A stretch of 64,000 nt of DNA, taken from assembly GCA_034505955.1 (NCBI GenBank), contig JAPDQK010000021.1, forward strand, positions 1-64,000, read 5' to 3'. The notes under the pieces were generated by a model. That model was not told the DNA's origin and did no database searches. It saw nothing but the letters and a program-made list of their open reading frames with translations. Shown in pieces: positions 7,540 to 17,441 of the stretch. Each line of letters opens with the position of its first letter. The stretch's first letter is position 1. Source of the DNA: Zhuqueibacter pondensis (lineage in GTDB: Bacteria > Zhuqueibacterota > Zhuqueibacteria > Zhuqueibacterales > Zhuqueibacteraceae). Position numbers and translations under genes: made by a program.

Positions 7540-8577
7540 TCATTCCATCGCGCCAATCTCAGCTTCCCGCAAATGCCCTGCTGCGGTTTCCGGGGGCTGC
7601 GGATTGATATAAAATCCCGAGCCCCACTCGAAACCGGCAATACGCGTCAGGCGCGGAATCACTTCGATGTGCCAATGAAAGTCATAGGGCAAAGTGAGCC
7701 AGTGCGTGGGCCGGCGCGGCACGGTCTCTGTATTCGGACTGGTATGAAAGAGAAAATTATACGGCGGATCATTGAGCGTGACCTGCAGGCGCTGGAGCAG
7801 TGATTTCATGGTGCGGGCCAGCGCTGCCAGCTCATCATCCGGCAGCGTGGCATAATCGTGCTGATGTTTTCTTGGCGCGATGGTGATTTCATAAGGAAAT
7901 CTCGAGGCATAAGGCGCCCAGACGATGAAATCGTCCTCGGAAATAATGCGTGTCTTTTCTTCAAGCTCCTGCTGAATGATGTCGCAATAGAGACATCGCT
8001 CTTTCCCGGCATAATGCTCGCGCGCGGATTCCAGCTCCATTGCGACAGTGCGCGGAGTGATCGGCGTGGCGATGATTTGGGTGTGCGGATGCAGGAGGCT
8101 GGTTCCGGCATCCGCGCCGTAATTTCTAAAAATGAGGATGTAACGGAAACGGCCATCTTTCATGAGATCAATCAGACGGGCGCGATACGCCTTCAAAACT
8201 TCGACAAATTGCGACAGCGGCAAATTGGCGAGCTGGGTATTATGATCAGGCGTTTCGATGATCACTTCATGCGCGCCGATGCCGTTGATGGTGTCATAAA
8301 CACCGTGCCCTCGGCGATCGAGCTCACCCTCGATGCGCAGCGCCGGATATTTATTCGGCACCACGCGCACGCGCCATCCAGGCTGATTGGGCTGGGTTCC
8401 CGGTTCGCGCAAGGCAAAAATTTCCGGCGGAGTTTTGTCTTCATTGCCCGGACAAAACGGACAAAACGCAGTTTGCGGATGGCTGCAAGGATTGTTAAAA
8501 TCCGAAGGCCGCAAGCTGCGCTCGGTGGCAATAATCACCCAGCGTTTTTGGACGGGATCATATCGGAGCTCCGGCAT
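7540..8577 (-). CDS. galT: Galactose-1-phosphate uridylyltransferase
   Basis: 345 residues, normal GalT length. It has the catalytic HPH triad (LLHPHTQI, nucleophilic His165) and Zn-ligand pairs CPFC (C39, C42) and CLYC (C195, C198). It also has VVPNKYPAL and the C-terminal HWHIEVIPR segment. It transfers UMP between UDP-glucose and galactose-1-phosphate in the Leloir pathway; some relatives work on other sugar-1-phosphates. A GGAGGAGCAACC ribosome site precedes the ATG. No other Leloir gene is adjacent. Confidence 0.95.
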   Translation of the reverse strand: MPELRYDPVQKRWVIIATERSLRPSDFNNPCSHPQTAFCPFCPGNEDKTPPEIFALREPGTQPNQPGWRVRVVPNKYPALRIEGELDRRGHGVYDTINGIGAHEVIIETPDHNTQLANLPLSQFVEVLKAYRARLIDLMKDGRFRYILIFRNYGADAGTSLLHPHTQIIATPITPRTVAMELESAREHYAGKERCLYCDIIQQELEEKTRIISEDDFIVWAPYASRFPYEITIAPRKHQHDYATLPDDELAALARTMKSLLQRLQVTLNDPPYNFLFHTSPNTETVPRRPTHWLTLPYDFHWHIEVIPRLTRIAGFEWGSGFYINPQPPETAAGHLREAEIGAME

Positions 8578-8638
8578 GGTTGCTCCTCCTTGATAAAGTG
8601 GGACAGGCTGCCAGTCTTGACCTGCACGGCTGTTTGTC

Positions 8639-10279
8639 CTACAACAACAGCGTCAACAAAAATTGCGCGAAGAGAATTTTGCTGATGGTGGCTATGGGGT
8701 AGACCGTGGCGTATCCGATATTGGGCAGCTCATTTTTGGTTTGTTCGAGGGCAAAGCCGAGCACAGCGGGCTGGGTTTGCATTCCGGCCAGCATGCCGAT
8801 GAGCAGGCTCATGGGAATTTTGAGCAGCCGGTGCCCAACCCACAATGTCGTCAATGCCGCCACACAGGTGATGATGGCGCCGGCGACAAAAATCAAAAAT
8901 CCGCTGCCCTCTGTGAATGTGGTGGCGAACGCATAACCGGCGCGAGTGCCAACGCCGGCGAGAAAGAGAATCAGGCCGACTTGCCGCAGAGTTAGATTGG
9001 CACTGTACGGCAGGCTCCAAACCAAAGGCCCGGTGCGCCCCAATGTTCCCAAGATCATCGCAACGAGCAGCGGGCCGCCAGCGAGGCCAAGTTTGACCAC
9101 GACTCCACCAGGCAAAGGAATCGGCACCAGTCCGGCCAGCAAACCCAGCGCCAAACCGAGGCCGAACGTCAAAACATCAATCTCGCTCACGGCGCGATAG
9201 GAATCGCCGAGAAATGCGCTCACGGTGTCCATATGATCCCGCCGCGTGAGCACGCGAATGCGGTCGCCGAGCTCCAGCACCGTGTCGCCATGCGGCAGGA
9301 ATTCGATGTCGCCCCGGCGTACACGTGTCACAATGGCGCCGAATTGCTGCGGGAGATTGAGATCGCGCAATCGCTGACCGGCAATTTTCGTATTCGAGAC
9401 GAAGATGCGGCGAAAATCAAATTGCGAGCGATCCAGTTCGAGGCGCTCGTCACTCACTTCGCCTAAAGCCGCGGTGACCCGATCCAAATCCTCGCGCGTA
9501 CCAACCACGCTCACCAGATCGTTGACTTGAAAGTGGGTCTCACCAATGGCAAGCGAAAGCTGGCCATTTCGCTTCATGCGGCCGAAAACCACGTGCCACT
9601 TGTGCCTTTCAACCAACTCATGAATTGAGGTGTGAGTGGATTCCGGCCGGGTCACACGAATGGTACGATTGTGAATTTTGACATGAGTGGCGCCAAGCTC
9701 GCGCATGCTGGCAGCTTCTTTGGCGTAATTCGTTTTCCAAATGCGCTGCATCAAATAGATCGCGAGGATCATTCCCACCACGCCGATTGGATAGGTGAGA
9801 GAATAGGCAACGACCGGCTCGGCGAGCATGTGGTCGAGTGAGGCCTTCGGAGCGTAGGCTTTAACGTAATCCAGCACGCTTGCCAATGCCGGCGTGTTGG
9901 TGAGGCTACCGGCAAACATTCCGGCTGTTTGTGCCGGCTGCAGGTGCAGCAGCTTGTGTGCGATGATCGCGACGATCATCGCCAGAGTGAGCATGCCGAT
10001 GACCAGCAGATTGTCACGCAATCCTTTGCGCCGGAATGAGGCAAAGAAGCCCGGGCCGCTGCTGATTCCCACAGTATACACAAACAAAACCAGACCGAGC
10101 AAATAGACGACCTCCGGCAATTTGAGATCGGGATGCAGCGAGCCAAAGGCGAGACCCACAAAGAGTACCGCGGCGACGCCGAGACTGCCGCCGTGAATTT
10201 TGATCTTTCCGATCAAGTAGCCAATGGCCGCAACGAGGAACAACAGCAGCAGGGGATTGTTGAGCAGCAATTGGATCAT
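8639..10279 (-). CDS. AspT/YidE-family transporter with TrkA-C domains
   Basis: 546 residues. About five N-terminal membrane segments end near residue 185. Two cytoplasmic TrkA-C-type domains follow at about 200-375 (HFQVNDLVSVVGTREDLDRV and LELGDRIRVLTRRDHMD). A second membrane half comes last, with GLVPIPLPGGVVVKLG and AGMQTQPAVLGFA. This repeat-RCK-repeat layout defines the aspartate:alanine exchanger superfamily and its YidE/YbjL relatives. The substrate cannot be read from sequence. It is likely an inner-membrane anion exchanger or carrier. Confidence 0.9.
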   Translation of the reverse strand: MIQLLLNNPLLLLFLVAAIGYLIGKIKIHGGSLGVAAVLFVGLAFGSLHPDLKLPEVVYLLGLVLFVYTVGISSGPGFFASFRRKGLRDNLLVIGMLTLAMIVAIIAHKLLHLQPAQTAGMFAGSLTNTPALASVLDYVKAYAPKASLDHMLAEPVVAYSLTYPIGVVGMILAIYLMQRIWKTNYAKEAASMRELGATHVKIHNRTIRVTRPESTHTSIHELVERHKWHVVFGRMKRNGQLSLAIGETHFQVNDLVSVVGTREDLDRVTAALGEVSDERLELDRSQFDFRRIFVSNTKIAGQRLRDLNLPQQFGAIVTRVRRGDIEFLPHGDTVLELGDRIRVLTRRDHMDTVSAFLGDSYRAVSEIDVLTFGLGLALGLLAGLVPIPLPGGVVVKLGLAGGPLLVAMILGTLGRTGPLVWSLPYSANLTLRQVGLILFLAGVGTRAGYAFATTFTEGSGFLIFVAGAIITCVAALTTLWVGHRLLKIPMSLLIGMLAGMQTQPAVLGFALEQTKNELPNIGYATVYPIATISKILFAQFLLTLLL

Positions 10280-10390
10280 TTGGACATTTTTTGCAACTTA
10301 GTGCAAAGGGCAAGAAGTAATCTACTTTTGCTGATTACCAATTACCCCACAACCCGGACAAGCCGGAAACTTACAGGCGCAGCCTAACTT

Positions 10391-10450
10391 CACCACAAAG
10401 GCACAAAGTTCACAAAGAAAAACCTTTGTGTTCTTTGTGTCTTTGTGGTG
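10391..10450. repeat. Palindromic repeat, family B
   Basis: An 18-bp arm CACCACAAAGGCACAAAG (10391-10408) pairs with 10433-10450 with one mismatch, forming a hairpin with ACAAAG/CTTTGT sub-repeats. A second copy at 18177-18250 is interrupted by a mini-palindrome. It lies between two convergently spaced minus-strand genes and may also act as a terminator, but it lacks a terminal T-run. Confidence 0.75.
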
Positions 10451-10533
10451 TGAAAAATTCTAATGAATTTTGACGTTCAAGTTCGGTAATGTGTCAGTTA
10501 GGCGCAGCCTTGCAACTTGCCCCTTGCCTCCTG

Positions 10534-11334
10534 CTACATGCTCGTTTTGTCTTGTTTACCCGCGATTTCCTTCAGCAGTTTGGCGGCTTCTTCTTTGGAG
10601 GTCGGATCATCCCATTGCGCCTGCGGCAAATCTATGCACTTTTGCAATTGCTCCCTGGCCGCGGAGTATTGCTCCAACTCGATCAAGGTGCGGCCATATT
10701 CCAGGCGATGAATGGGTTTATCGCCATTGATTTCGATGGCTTTGGCAAACATCCTGGCCGCTTCTTCCAACGAGGCGCCCGGCGGCACGCCGCCATAGAT
10801 CACTTTGGCGAAAAACTTTAAAACGCCGCTCAAGGTCGCAATGTTATAGTTCCACCGGCCAATAATGTGATAGGCGCCATCGTGGTTCGGATTCAAAGCA
10901 ATGGCCTTGTCCGCTTCGGCTTTGACTTCTTTCGAGAGCCGAATTTTGGTTTTTCCACCCTCGAATAATGCAACGCGACCAACACACATCGCCAAGACAA
11001 AATGCGCATCGGCGGAGTCCGGATAAAGCTTGACCACTTGGCGCGCCAAGGTATCGCCGCTCAGATACAGCGCTTTGGCCTTGTCCTTTTGAGTCTTCTC
11101 GAAAGTTTTACCTACATCGGCATAAGCGCGGGCACCTTTCCACAAGGCCTGGAAATTGTTGGGATCTTGCTTCAGCGCATTGAGAAAATGCTGCAAGGCG
11201 GTTTGATTGTCAAATTGGGCGTAAGCAGCATTTCCCAAAGCGACTTCCTGCTCAGCTCCAGTATCTTGCAGTGCTGAAGCGCTTACCACGGGTACGCCAG
11301 CGAGAAACAGGGCGAGAACCAGGACGAGCATCAT
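10534..11334 (-). CDS. Periplasmic TPR protein
   Basis: 266 residues with a signal peptide (MMLVLVLALFLAGVPVVSASA). Tetratricopeptide-like repeats fill the body: AAYAQFDNQTALQHFLNALKQ, ADAHFVLAM and AYHIIGRWNYN. The overall layout resembles the RMDN-like TPR family. GAGGAGGG lies just upstream of the start. The last residues (KQDKTSM) run into a low-complexity intergenic repeat, so the natural C-terminus may have drifted. It is probably a scaffold; no partner is evident from the neighbours. Confidence 0.8.
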   Translation of the reverse strand: MMLVLVLALFLAGVPVVSASALQDTGAEQEVALGNAAYAQFDNQTALQHFLNALKQDPNNFQALWKGARAYADVGKTFEKTQKDKAKALYLSGDTLARQVVKLYPDSADAHFVLAMCVGRVALFEGGKTKIRLSKEVKAEADKAIALNPNHDGAYHIIGRWNYNIATLSGVLKFFAKVIYGGVPPGASLEEAARMFAKAIEINGDKPIHRLEYGRTLIELEQYSAAREQLQKCIDLPQAQWDDPTSKEEAAKLLKEIAGKQDKTSM

Positions 11335-11952
11335 GACTTCCCTCCTCGTTAAAATTCACAGCTTTATTGGTTTAAACAAATGCAATAAAAATAAACAATC
11401 ATTGCGTACTTTGTCAAGAATTATTTTGTCCGGCGGCAACGGGCGGGCATCCAGCAAAAAATATGATAATTTTACACTGGTGCAGCTATCTCTAAAAGTT
11501 AAAATTTCGAAATTTTTATTTGCTTTTTCCGCAGGCGATTTGTATCTTAAACGACTTGAAAATAGTCAGTAATCTTATTCCGCTATCAGGACTTTGCGCA
11601 AGCCATCTATCAGGTAAAAATTCTTAGGACAGTCATTGACGCTTGTGCAAAAACAGTCACGCGGACCCAAAGGTGCAAAACATCGGCAAAAGGTAATGCC
11701 TCACTCACGAGGGAGATACGCAGCGCAGTCATCCCTGTGCGGGCGCAGCCTGACAGCAAGCTGGACTGCGTCCATTGGAACTTGCGCTATTCTCCCGTTA
11801 CCGAGGCGATACGGCAAAAGTAATTTTCTCCTTTCTCCTGATATTTCCGGGCATTATATTAGTTAAATTTTGGTTGTTTCCGCAGGGCAGTGCCTGCAAC
11901 TATAAAATTTAATTAACCGTTTTTCACGCATAACTTATTCAGAGGAGGAGAT
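11335..11952. other. Divergent intergenic region
   Basis: 618 bp between the minus-strand TPR gene and the plus-strand FadL-like gene, so it should hold promoters for both. It is AT-rich. A GC-rich stretch at about 11740-11770 contains a degraded mini-palindrome. No reading frame is convincing. Confidence 0.5.
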
Positions 11953-13230
11953 ATGCGAAAAGGGATCCTCGTCTTGCTGCTGCCTTTATTGGCCGCAGGT
12001 CCTGTGCTGGCAGGTGGATTCAACATCTATGAGTTTGGCGGACGCGCCTCGGCAATGGGTGGCGCCGTGGTCGCACGCTCATGGGATGGCTCTACGATTT
12101 TTTACAATCCCTCCGGACTGGCTTTTTTGAAGGGGACACATTTTTATGGTGGCACCACGCTGATTCTTCCCAAAGCCAGTTTTGTCGGCGCGGCCCCTAT
12201 TTGGGGTACCGAGGTTCAAAAAACCAAGGATGCACTCTATTATCCCGTTGGCGTCTATTTTGCGCACAATTTTAACGGGAAATTGGCCGCAGGAATCGGC
12301 CTGACCAATCCATTCGGTTTGGGCGTGGAATGGAAAGACGATTTCACGGGTCGAGGCGTCTCGAGAAATTCACAGTTGCAATCGTTCTACATTTCTCCCG
12401 TGGCCGCCTATCAGATTTTACCGAACTTGAGCATCGGTGGCGGTCTCGACATTGTCATCGCGACCGTGCTCCTGGAAAGAAATGTCTATATTTTTGACAG
12501 TCCCGGATCACCTGGTTACGAAGTCGGAAAGGTTAAACTAAAAGGCACCTCGGAGGTCGGACTGGGCTTCACGGCCAGCGCCATGTATCGCACCGAAAAA
12601 CTCGGGCTGGGCTTTCTCTATCGCCATTCGACAAAAAATGAATTCAAGGAGGGAGACGCAGACTTCACGATTTTCGACAATCTCACAGTCCCGAACGTCG
12701 CAGCCGTTGCCCAAAACGTGCTCAAAGATCAAAAGGCCAGTACCTCGCTGGACTTCCCGAATTTCTTCTCGGCCGGCATCTATTATCAACTGACGAAGAA
12801 ACTGGGTGCGGAAGTCGACTACATGTGGTTCAACTGGTCGATTTTTGACGAAATCGCCCTGCACTTCAAAGAGACTAGCAGTCTTGACCAGACCGTTCCG
12901 GAGGAATACAAGGATTCGTGGCAACTTCGGGTTGGCACTCATTATGAGCTGACGGACAAAATCTCTCTGCGCGCCGGCTACATCTTTGATCAATCGCCGG
13001 AGCCGATCCAATCCGTCAGCCCGCTGCTGCCGGATAGTGATCGCCATGATTTTAGCATCGGCCTCGGCTATAATTTCGGCAAATATCAGTTGGACCTTGG
13101 TTATATGATGGTCCTCGCTGGCGAACGCAGCACCGTCGAAAATGGCGTTGGCAAAAACCATTATGGCTTCGACGGCACTTATAATACCCGTGCCGATTTG
13201 TTTTTTGGCAGCTTCGGCATCAATTTCTAA
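11953..13230 (+). CDS. OmpP1/FadL-family outer-membrane protein
   Basis: 425 residues with a cleavable signal (LVLLLPLLAAGPVLA) followed by GGFNIYEFGGRASAMGGAVVAR. That segment is the conserved N-terminal plug of FadL/TodX-type barrels, with NPSG and the family's beta-strand pattern to the C-terminal Phe (FGSFGINF). It probably carries hydrophobic substrates such as long-chain fatty acids across the outer membrane. AGAGGAGGAGAT precedes the start. It fits the fatty-acid enzymes later in the window. Confidence 0.92.
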   Translation: MRKGILVLLLPLLAAGPVLAGGFNIYEFGGRASAMGGAVVARSWDGSTIFYNPSGLAFLKGTHFYGGTTLILPKASFVGAAPIWGTEVQKTKDALYYPVGVYFAHNFNGKLAAGIGLTNPFGLGVEWKDDFTGRGVSRNSQLQSFYISPVAAYQILPNLSIGGGLDIVIATVLLERNVYIFDSPGSPGYEVGKVKLKGTSEVGLGFTASAMYRTEKLGLGFLYRHSTKNEFKEGDADFTIFDNLTVPNVAAVAQNVLKDQKASTSLDFPNFFSAGIYYQLTKKLGAEVDYMWFNWSIFDEIALHFKETSSLDQTVPEEYKDSWQLRVGTHYELTDKISLRAGYIFDQSPEPIQSVSPLLPDSDRHDFSIGLGYNFGKYQLDLGYMMVLAGERSTVENGVGKNHYGFDGTYNTRADLFFGSFGINF

Positions 13231-13260
13231 TTGAATTTTGGCTATTCAGCCCGCAACAAA

Positions 13261-13340
13261 TGTCATTCCGCAGGAATCTTTTTCAAATTTAAGACCAACG
13301 GATATTGCAAAATACCAAAAAGATTCTTTCCAGAATGGCA
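13261..13340. repeat. Palindromic repeat, family C
   Basis: Begins TGTCATTCCG and ends CAGAATGGCA, with internal GGAATCTTT and AAAGATTCTTTCC arms, forming an imperfect long hairpin. Similar elements bounded by TGTCATTC and GAATGACA lie at 15031, 31911, 39496 and 47822. Confidence 0.65.
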
Positions 13341-13412
13341 ATGCTGTTTAGGTTGGAGATGAGGGTGAATGGTCGATAACTCTGAAACTATTGGTCGAGA
13401 TCGGAGGTCGAT

Positions 13413-14852
13413 ATGAAAAAGTTTTCCCCGTTTTTAATTTTACTCGGTCTTCTCCTCTGGATTGGCTGCGAGGTGAAGACGCCTGAGCAGCCTTCGCTCA
13501 GTATCACGAAGAATCAGCTCGTGCTCAGCAAAATGGTGGCGATCGGCAACAGCCTGACCGCGGGATTTCAATCGAGTGGTCTGGTCGAAGATTTTCAATT
13601 GAAAAGCTATCCGTATCTGATCGCCCAGCAACTGGGCAAAGCCGCTGATTTCCAAATGCCACTCATTGCGAAACCGGGAATCGGCAGCACCGCTGGCAAG
13701 ACGCCGTTAAAACTGCAAGGCGGCCAGATCGTGGCGGATAATCTTACCGTGGATCCGCGTACCCTTCTGAAAAATGCGACCCTGGCGCGTCCTTATGACA
13801 ACCTGGCGGTACCCGGGGCCACGCTGGGAGATGTGCTGACCGCAACAAGTTCGACCACTTCGGCTTCCGGCAGCAATCCATTCTTTGACATGGTACTGCG
13901 CAATCCGAATTTCGGCAACACCTCGCAATTGCAACAAGCCATTCTGCTCAACCCCACGCTGATCATGTTGTGGATTGGGAACAACGATGTTTTGGCCTCT
14001 GCACTTGCGGGTGGAAATCCGGCCTTGATTACCTCGCAAGCTAATTTTCAAACCCGCTTTACCACTCTGCTGACCCAGTTGCGCCAAAACACCCGGGCTG
14101 CCATCGTCATGGCGAATATTCCTTATGTGACGGATATTCCCTACGTCAATACGCTGGACATTATTTTCAGAACCATCCCGGCATTGGGAATAACCAGCCC
14201 GGTTCCGGTGATTTTTGACACCAAGTTTCAGCCGGTCGATTTCGACCCGAGCGCCAACGTGCTGTATATACCCCTGCTAACTGAGGAAACGCAAGTGGTG
14301 CACTTGACACTTCCGGCGCTGAGCCTCTATCAAACCGGCGTGGGTGTTCCCAACGCGGCGGTACTGACCAGCTTGGGCGTACCAGCCGAACAAGCACAGG
14401 CCCTGGAACAAGGCATGAAAGCCGCGGGACTCAATCCAACCGGACAGAAGTTACCCAATACGGTTTCGATCACCGTCACCGAGAACAACACCATCAAGCA
14501 GGCGGTGGATGGATTCAACAGCACGCTCCAAACTCTGGCAACCCAATTCCAGGTTCCCATCGTGAATGCCAATGCCATGCTGACAACCTTGAATACTTCA
14601 GGAATGGATGGTTACTCCGGCAAGTTCGTTTTGTTGGATCCGGCCAATACGGCATTCAGCCTCGATGGCGTCCATCCGAACAATGGCGGCTACGCACTGG
14701 TGGCCAACGCGTTCATCGAAAAAATCAACACCACGTTCGGTCTCGCCATTCCGAAGTTGAACCCCGCCAGCTACAAAGGGCAATACACCGGTGGCACCAT
14801 TTCCGAGAAAATTGCCTTGGAAGCGGTCGAGCAGGTGAAGGCCATCTTTTAA
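13413..14852 (+). CDS. SGNH/GDSL-family lipoprotein hydrolase
   Basis: 479 residues. A lipobox LLWIGC places the lipidated Cys at residue 19. The GDSL blocks are clear: AIGNSLTAG (Ser47 nucleophile), WIGNNDVL (block III Gly-Asn) and DGVHPNNGG near the C-terminus with the catalytic Asp and His. It is an esterase or lipase anchored in the envelope. It directly follows the FadL-like porin gene, so it may release fatty acids for uptake; that link is inference. A strong terminator follows at 14873-14910. Confidence 0.9.
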   Translation: MKKFSPFLILLGLLLWIGCEVKTPEQPSLSITKNQLVLSKMVAIGNSLTAGFQSSGLVEDFQLKSYPYLIAQQLGKAADFQMPLIAKPGIGSTAGKTPLKLQGGQIVADNLTVDPRTLLKNATLARPYDNLAVPGATLGDVLTATSSTTSASGSNPFFDMVLRNPNFGNTSQLQQAILLNPTLIMLWIGNNDVLASALAGGNPALITSQANFQTRFTTLLTQLRQNTRAAIVMANIPYVTDIPYVNTLDIIFRTIPALGITSPVPVIFDTKFQPVDFDPSANVLYIPLLTEETQVVHLTLPALSLYQTGVGVPNAAVLTSLGVPAEQAQALEQGMKAAGLNPTGQKLPNTVSITVTENNTIKQAVDGFNSTLQTLATQFQVPIVNANAMLTTLNTSGMDGYSGKFVLLDPANTAFSLDGVHPNNGGYALVANAFIEKINTTFGLAIPKLNPASYKGQYTGGTISEKIALEAVEQVKAIF

Positions 14853-14872
14853 TTGAAAAGGAGTTGATTTTC

Positions 14873-14910
14873 AAAGCCTGCCCGAGGTGTTAATTCGGGC
14901 AGGCTTTTTA
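14873..14910 (+). terminator. Rho-independent terminator after the GDSL lipoprotein
   Basis: A 13-bp perfect stem, AAAGCCTGCCCGA paired with TCGGGCAGGCTTT, with a 9-base loop and a following T-run. It lies 20 bp after the stop codon. Confidence 0.9.
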
Positions 14911-15467
14911 ATAAGAGCGTAATCGGATGGTTTCCCACGAAACACGCGAAAAACACAAATATGATTTTTTCGCGTTATTTCGCGTATTTCGTAGGCAGAA
15001 GAAGCTGCGATTGGAGCTACACAGGAGGATGTCATTCCGTAGGAATGTTCATGTCCGTTTGGACACCCTACGGGCGTAGCCCATCATGATGAAAATGTGT
15101 TTTGTAGTAGTGCCTTCAGGCACCGACCCTGAAGGCCTACGGCTGTAAGCCTGCGGCCGTGGGCTACGCCCGTAGGGGTCTACTACGAAAGCTATTTTCG
15201 TCGTAATCTTTTTTTGATTCAAGACAAACGTTTTGTGTAGAATAAAAAAAGATTCTTACAGAATGACATATGGTTAACTGTTAAACAAAAACTTTTCACA
15301 TCTTTGCGTCTTTGCGTGCAGTTAACTCGTCGTTACAAAGTTATTTTGTCAGAAAAATATTCGCTTAATCAGCTCAATCTGCTTGCTGTCTCTTATGTAA
15401 ACGGATGAAGCGGATTGAGGTGATCAAACTATTTTGTTGCGGCGCTTCCATGTTGGAGTTTCAAAGA
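14911..15467. repeat. Repeat-filled intergenic region
   Basis: No gene. It holds a family C element (15031-15268, GTCATTCCG to GAATGACA) into which several mini-palindromes are nested: CCCTACGGGCGTAGCCC at 15067-15083 and GGGCTACGCCCGTAGGGG near 15161-15178. An AGTGCC/GGCACC hairpin lies at about 15110. A cgcgttatttcgcg hairpin lies near 14970. Confidence 0.65.
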
Positions 15468-17126
15468 ATGAAGAACACCGGCCTCGATAAAGAAACGCTT
15501 GATTTAACCCTCGCTGCCATTAAAGAATTTGCCGCAAGCCATCTTCCCGAAGAGAAGCTGCTCGAGCTTGATGCCAAGGACGAATTCCCCGTCGACCTCG
15601 TGCGGGAAATGTGCACAGGCTTGGGTATTCAACTGCTATTCATCCCCGAGGAATTTGGCGGCATGGGCGGCGGCGCGTTTGATGTGTACCGCATCTGCGA
15701 GCAAATGGCCCGCATCGATCTCGGCATCGCCACCGGTGTGCTCGCAACTTTTCTTGGCAGCGATCCGATCATGTTTGGCGGCACACCAGAGCAGAAGAAG
15801 AAATGGCTCACGCGCATCGCTGAAGAAGGTTTGTTAATGGCCTACGGCGCAACGGAGCCGGAAGCCGGCAGCGATTTGGCTGCGCTGCGCACCACCGCCA
15901 CGCCAGTTGAGCAAGATGGAAAGATCGTGGGCTACAAAATCAGCGGCAACAAAATGTGGATCAGCAACGGCGGCTACGCGGATTTGTACAGCATTTTGGC
16001 CAAAGCGCCCGGCGGCCCGAGCTGGTTTGTAGTGGAAAAAGGTGTGCCGGGATTCAGCCACGGCAAGCCGGAAGACAAGCACGGCATTCGCGCCAGCAAC
16101 ACCGCTGCTCTGTCGTTGGATGATGTTTATGTCGAGGCCGACCGTCTGCTCGGCGTCGTCGAGGGACAGGGACTCATTCAAGCGCAATTGGTTTTTGGTT
16201 ATACCCGTTTGATGGTGGCGGCGTTTGGACTCGGCGCGGGTTGGGCAGCACTCGATCGCGCCATTCCATATTCTACCGAACGCATTCAAGCCGGCGGCCC
16301 ACTTTCTGAGAAGCAGGGTTATACCCACAAGCTTATCGTGCCGCATGTGGCCCGCCTCGAAGCCAGCCGTGCCTACATCGAAGAAAGCGCCGAGCGCATC
16401 GATTCCACCGGCAACAATCTCAACACCGAAGGCGCAATTGCCAAATACCTGGCCACGGAAGCCGGCAATTTGGCTGCTGACGCGAGCATTCAGGCGCTCG
16501 GCGGATATGGCTATGTCAAAGAATATCTGGTGGAGAAAATCAAACGCGACGTGCGCATCACCACGATTTACGAAGGCACCTCCGAGATCATGGAGATGAC
16601 AATCTGCCGCGACCGCTGGCAATTGCATCTCAAAACGCGCGGACAGCATTATCATGACGAAGCGCAACGATTCGAAGAATTACATGGCCGTCATCCCAAA
16701 GTCGGCGCGAACATCGCCGCGTTGAGCTTGCACGCGCTCGCCGAACTTTTGGAAAGAGCGCGCCTCCGCCGCTTGACCCGCAACCAGCATGTGATGTTCC
16801 GCCTCGGCGAATTGATTGCCTACGCCGAATGCGCCGGCAGCCTCGCCAACCGCGCGGCGCGAGCCGCAGAAGGCAAGCTGAATCCGAAGGCCGACACGCG
16901 ATTCAATCCCGAAGCTTTGGCTGCCCTCAGCCGCGTCTTCGCGCGCGAAGCAGCGATGAAAGTTGCGGAAGAAGGCATGCGCTGGATCATTGGCGCAGAT
17001 GACATTAATGACGTCGAGTTGGCGGAATTTGCAAAAAAATTGAATCTACCTGCCATGCATCGGACGCAAGCGGGTCTTATTGCAGACATGGATTTTATGG
17101 CGGATGTGATTTATGGGCGGAAATGA
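15468..17126 (+). CDS. Acyl-CoA dehydrogenase
   Basis: 552 residues from the ATG at 15468, preferred over 15405 because GGAG lies nine bases upstream. The core is a standard flavoprotein acyl-CoA dehydrogenase: YGATEPEAGSD, KMWISNGG, and IYEGTSEI with the catalytic Glu. About 170 residues follow, as in the longer acyl-CoA dehydrogenase subfamily. It catalyses the first step of beta-oxidation and passes electrons to ETF, whose genes are at 47-49 kb. A decayed copy of its C-terminal motif lies just downstream. Confidence 0.92.
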   Translation: MKNTGLDKETLDLTLAAIKEFAASHLPEEKLLELDAKDEFPVDLVREMCTGLGIQLLFIPEEFGGMGGGAFDVYRICEQMARIDLGIATGVLATFLGSDPIMFGGTPEQKKKWLTRIAEEGLLMAYGATEPEAGSDLAALRTTATPVEQDGKIVGYKISGNKMWISNGGYADLYSILAKAPGGPSWFVVEKGVPGFSHGKPEDKHGIRASNTAALSLDDVYVEADRLLGVVEGQGLIQAQLVFGYTRLMVAAFGLGAGWAALDRAIPYSTERIQAGGPLSEKQGYTHKLIVPHVARLEASRAYIEESAERIDSTGNNLNTEGAIAKYLATEAGNLAADASIQALGGYGYVKEYLVEKIKRDVRITTIYEGTSEIMEMTICRDRWQLHLKTRGQHYHDEAQRFEELHGRHPKVGANIAALSLHALAELLERARLRRLTRNQHVMFRLGELIAYAECAGSLANRAARAAEGKLNPKADTRFNPEALAALSRVFAREAAMKVAEEGMRWIIGADDINDVELAEFAKKLNLPAMHRTQAGLIADMDFMADVIYGRK

Positions 17127-17441
17127 ACGCTGCGGAATCAATTCCGCCAAGAAGCTGAAGTCGTCTGATGACGACTCGAGGAGAGACAATGAGTTATTAG
17201 ACGACCTTAGCCGGCTTTCGCTCTGAGCCTGACGATTTATCGTCGGGCGGAAGGTATGTGGTGGATCGCTGGCGCGGACGAGATCAACGATCTGGAGATG
17301 ACCAATTTGAGAAATTATCAACCTCGGCAATTGTCCGCCTTTGCCAAAGCATCACAAACTTTCTGCATGGCAGGCTCGCCAGGTGGGCGATAAAAGTGGA
17401 GAGGAGGTTAGTTGAATAAAAGATTTTTCCACTGAGCAGAG
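17127..17441 (+). pseudogene. Fragment of an acyl-CoA dehydrogenase C-terminus
   Basis: The frame at 17247-17315 reads AEGMWWIAGADEINDLEM, closely matching EEGMRWIIGADDINDVEL of the complete gene at about 16968-17021. No other part of a second dehydrogenase is recognisable. Palindromes such as AGTCGTC-TGAT-GACGACT (near 17160) fill the rest. It is probably the remnant of a tandem duplication. Confidence 0.6.

Noticed and set aside
11636..11866. 76-codon frame upstream of the FadL-like gene
   Set aside because: The composition follows a degraded GC-rich repeat and there is no ribosome site.
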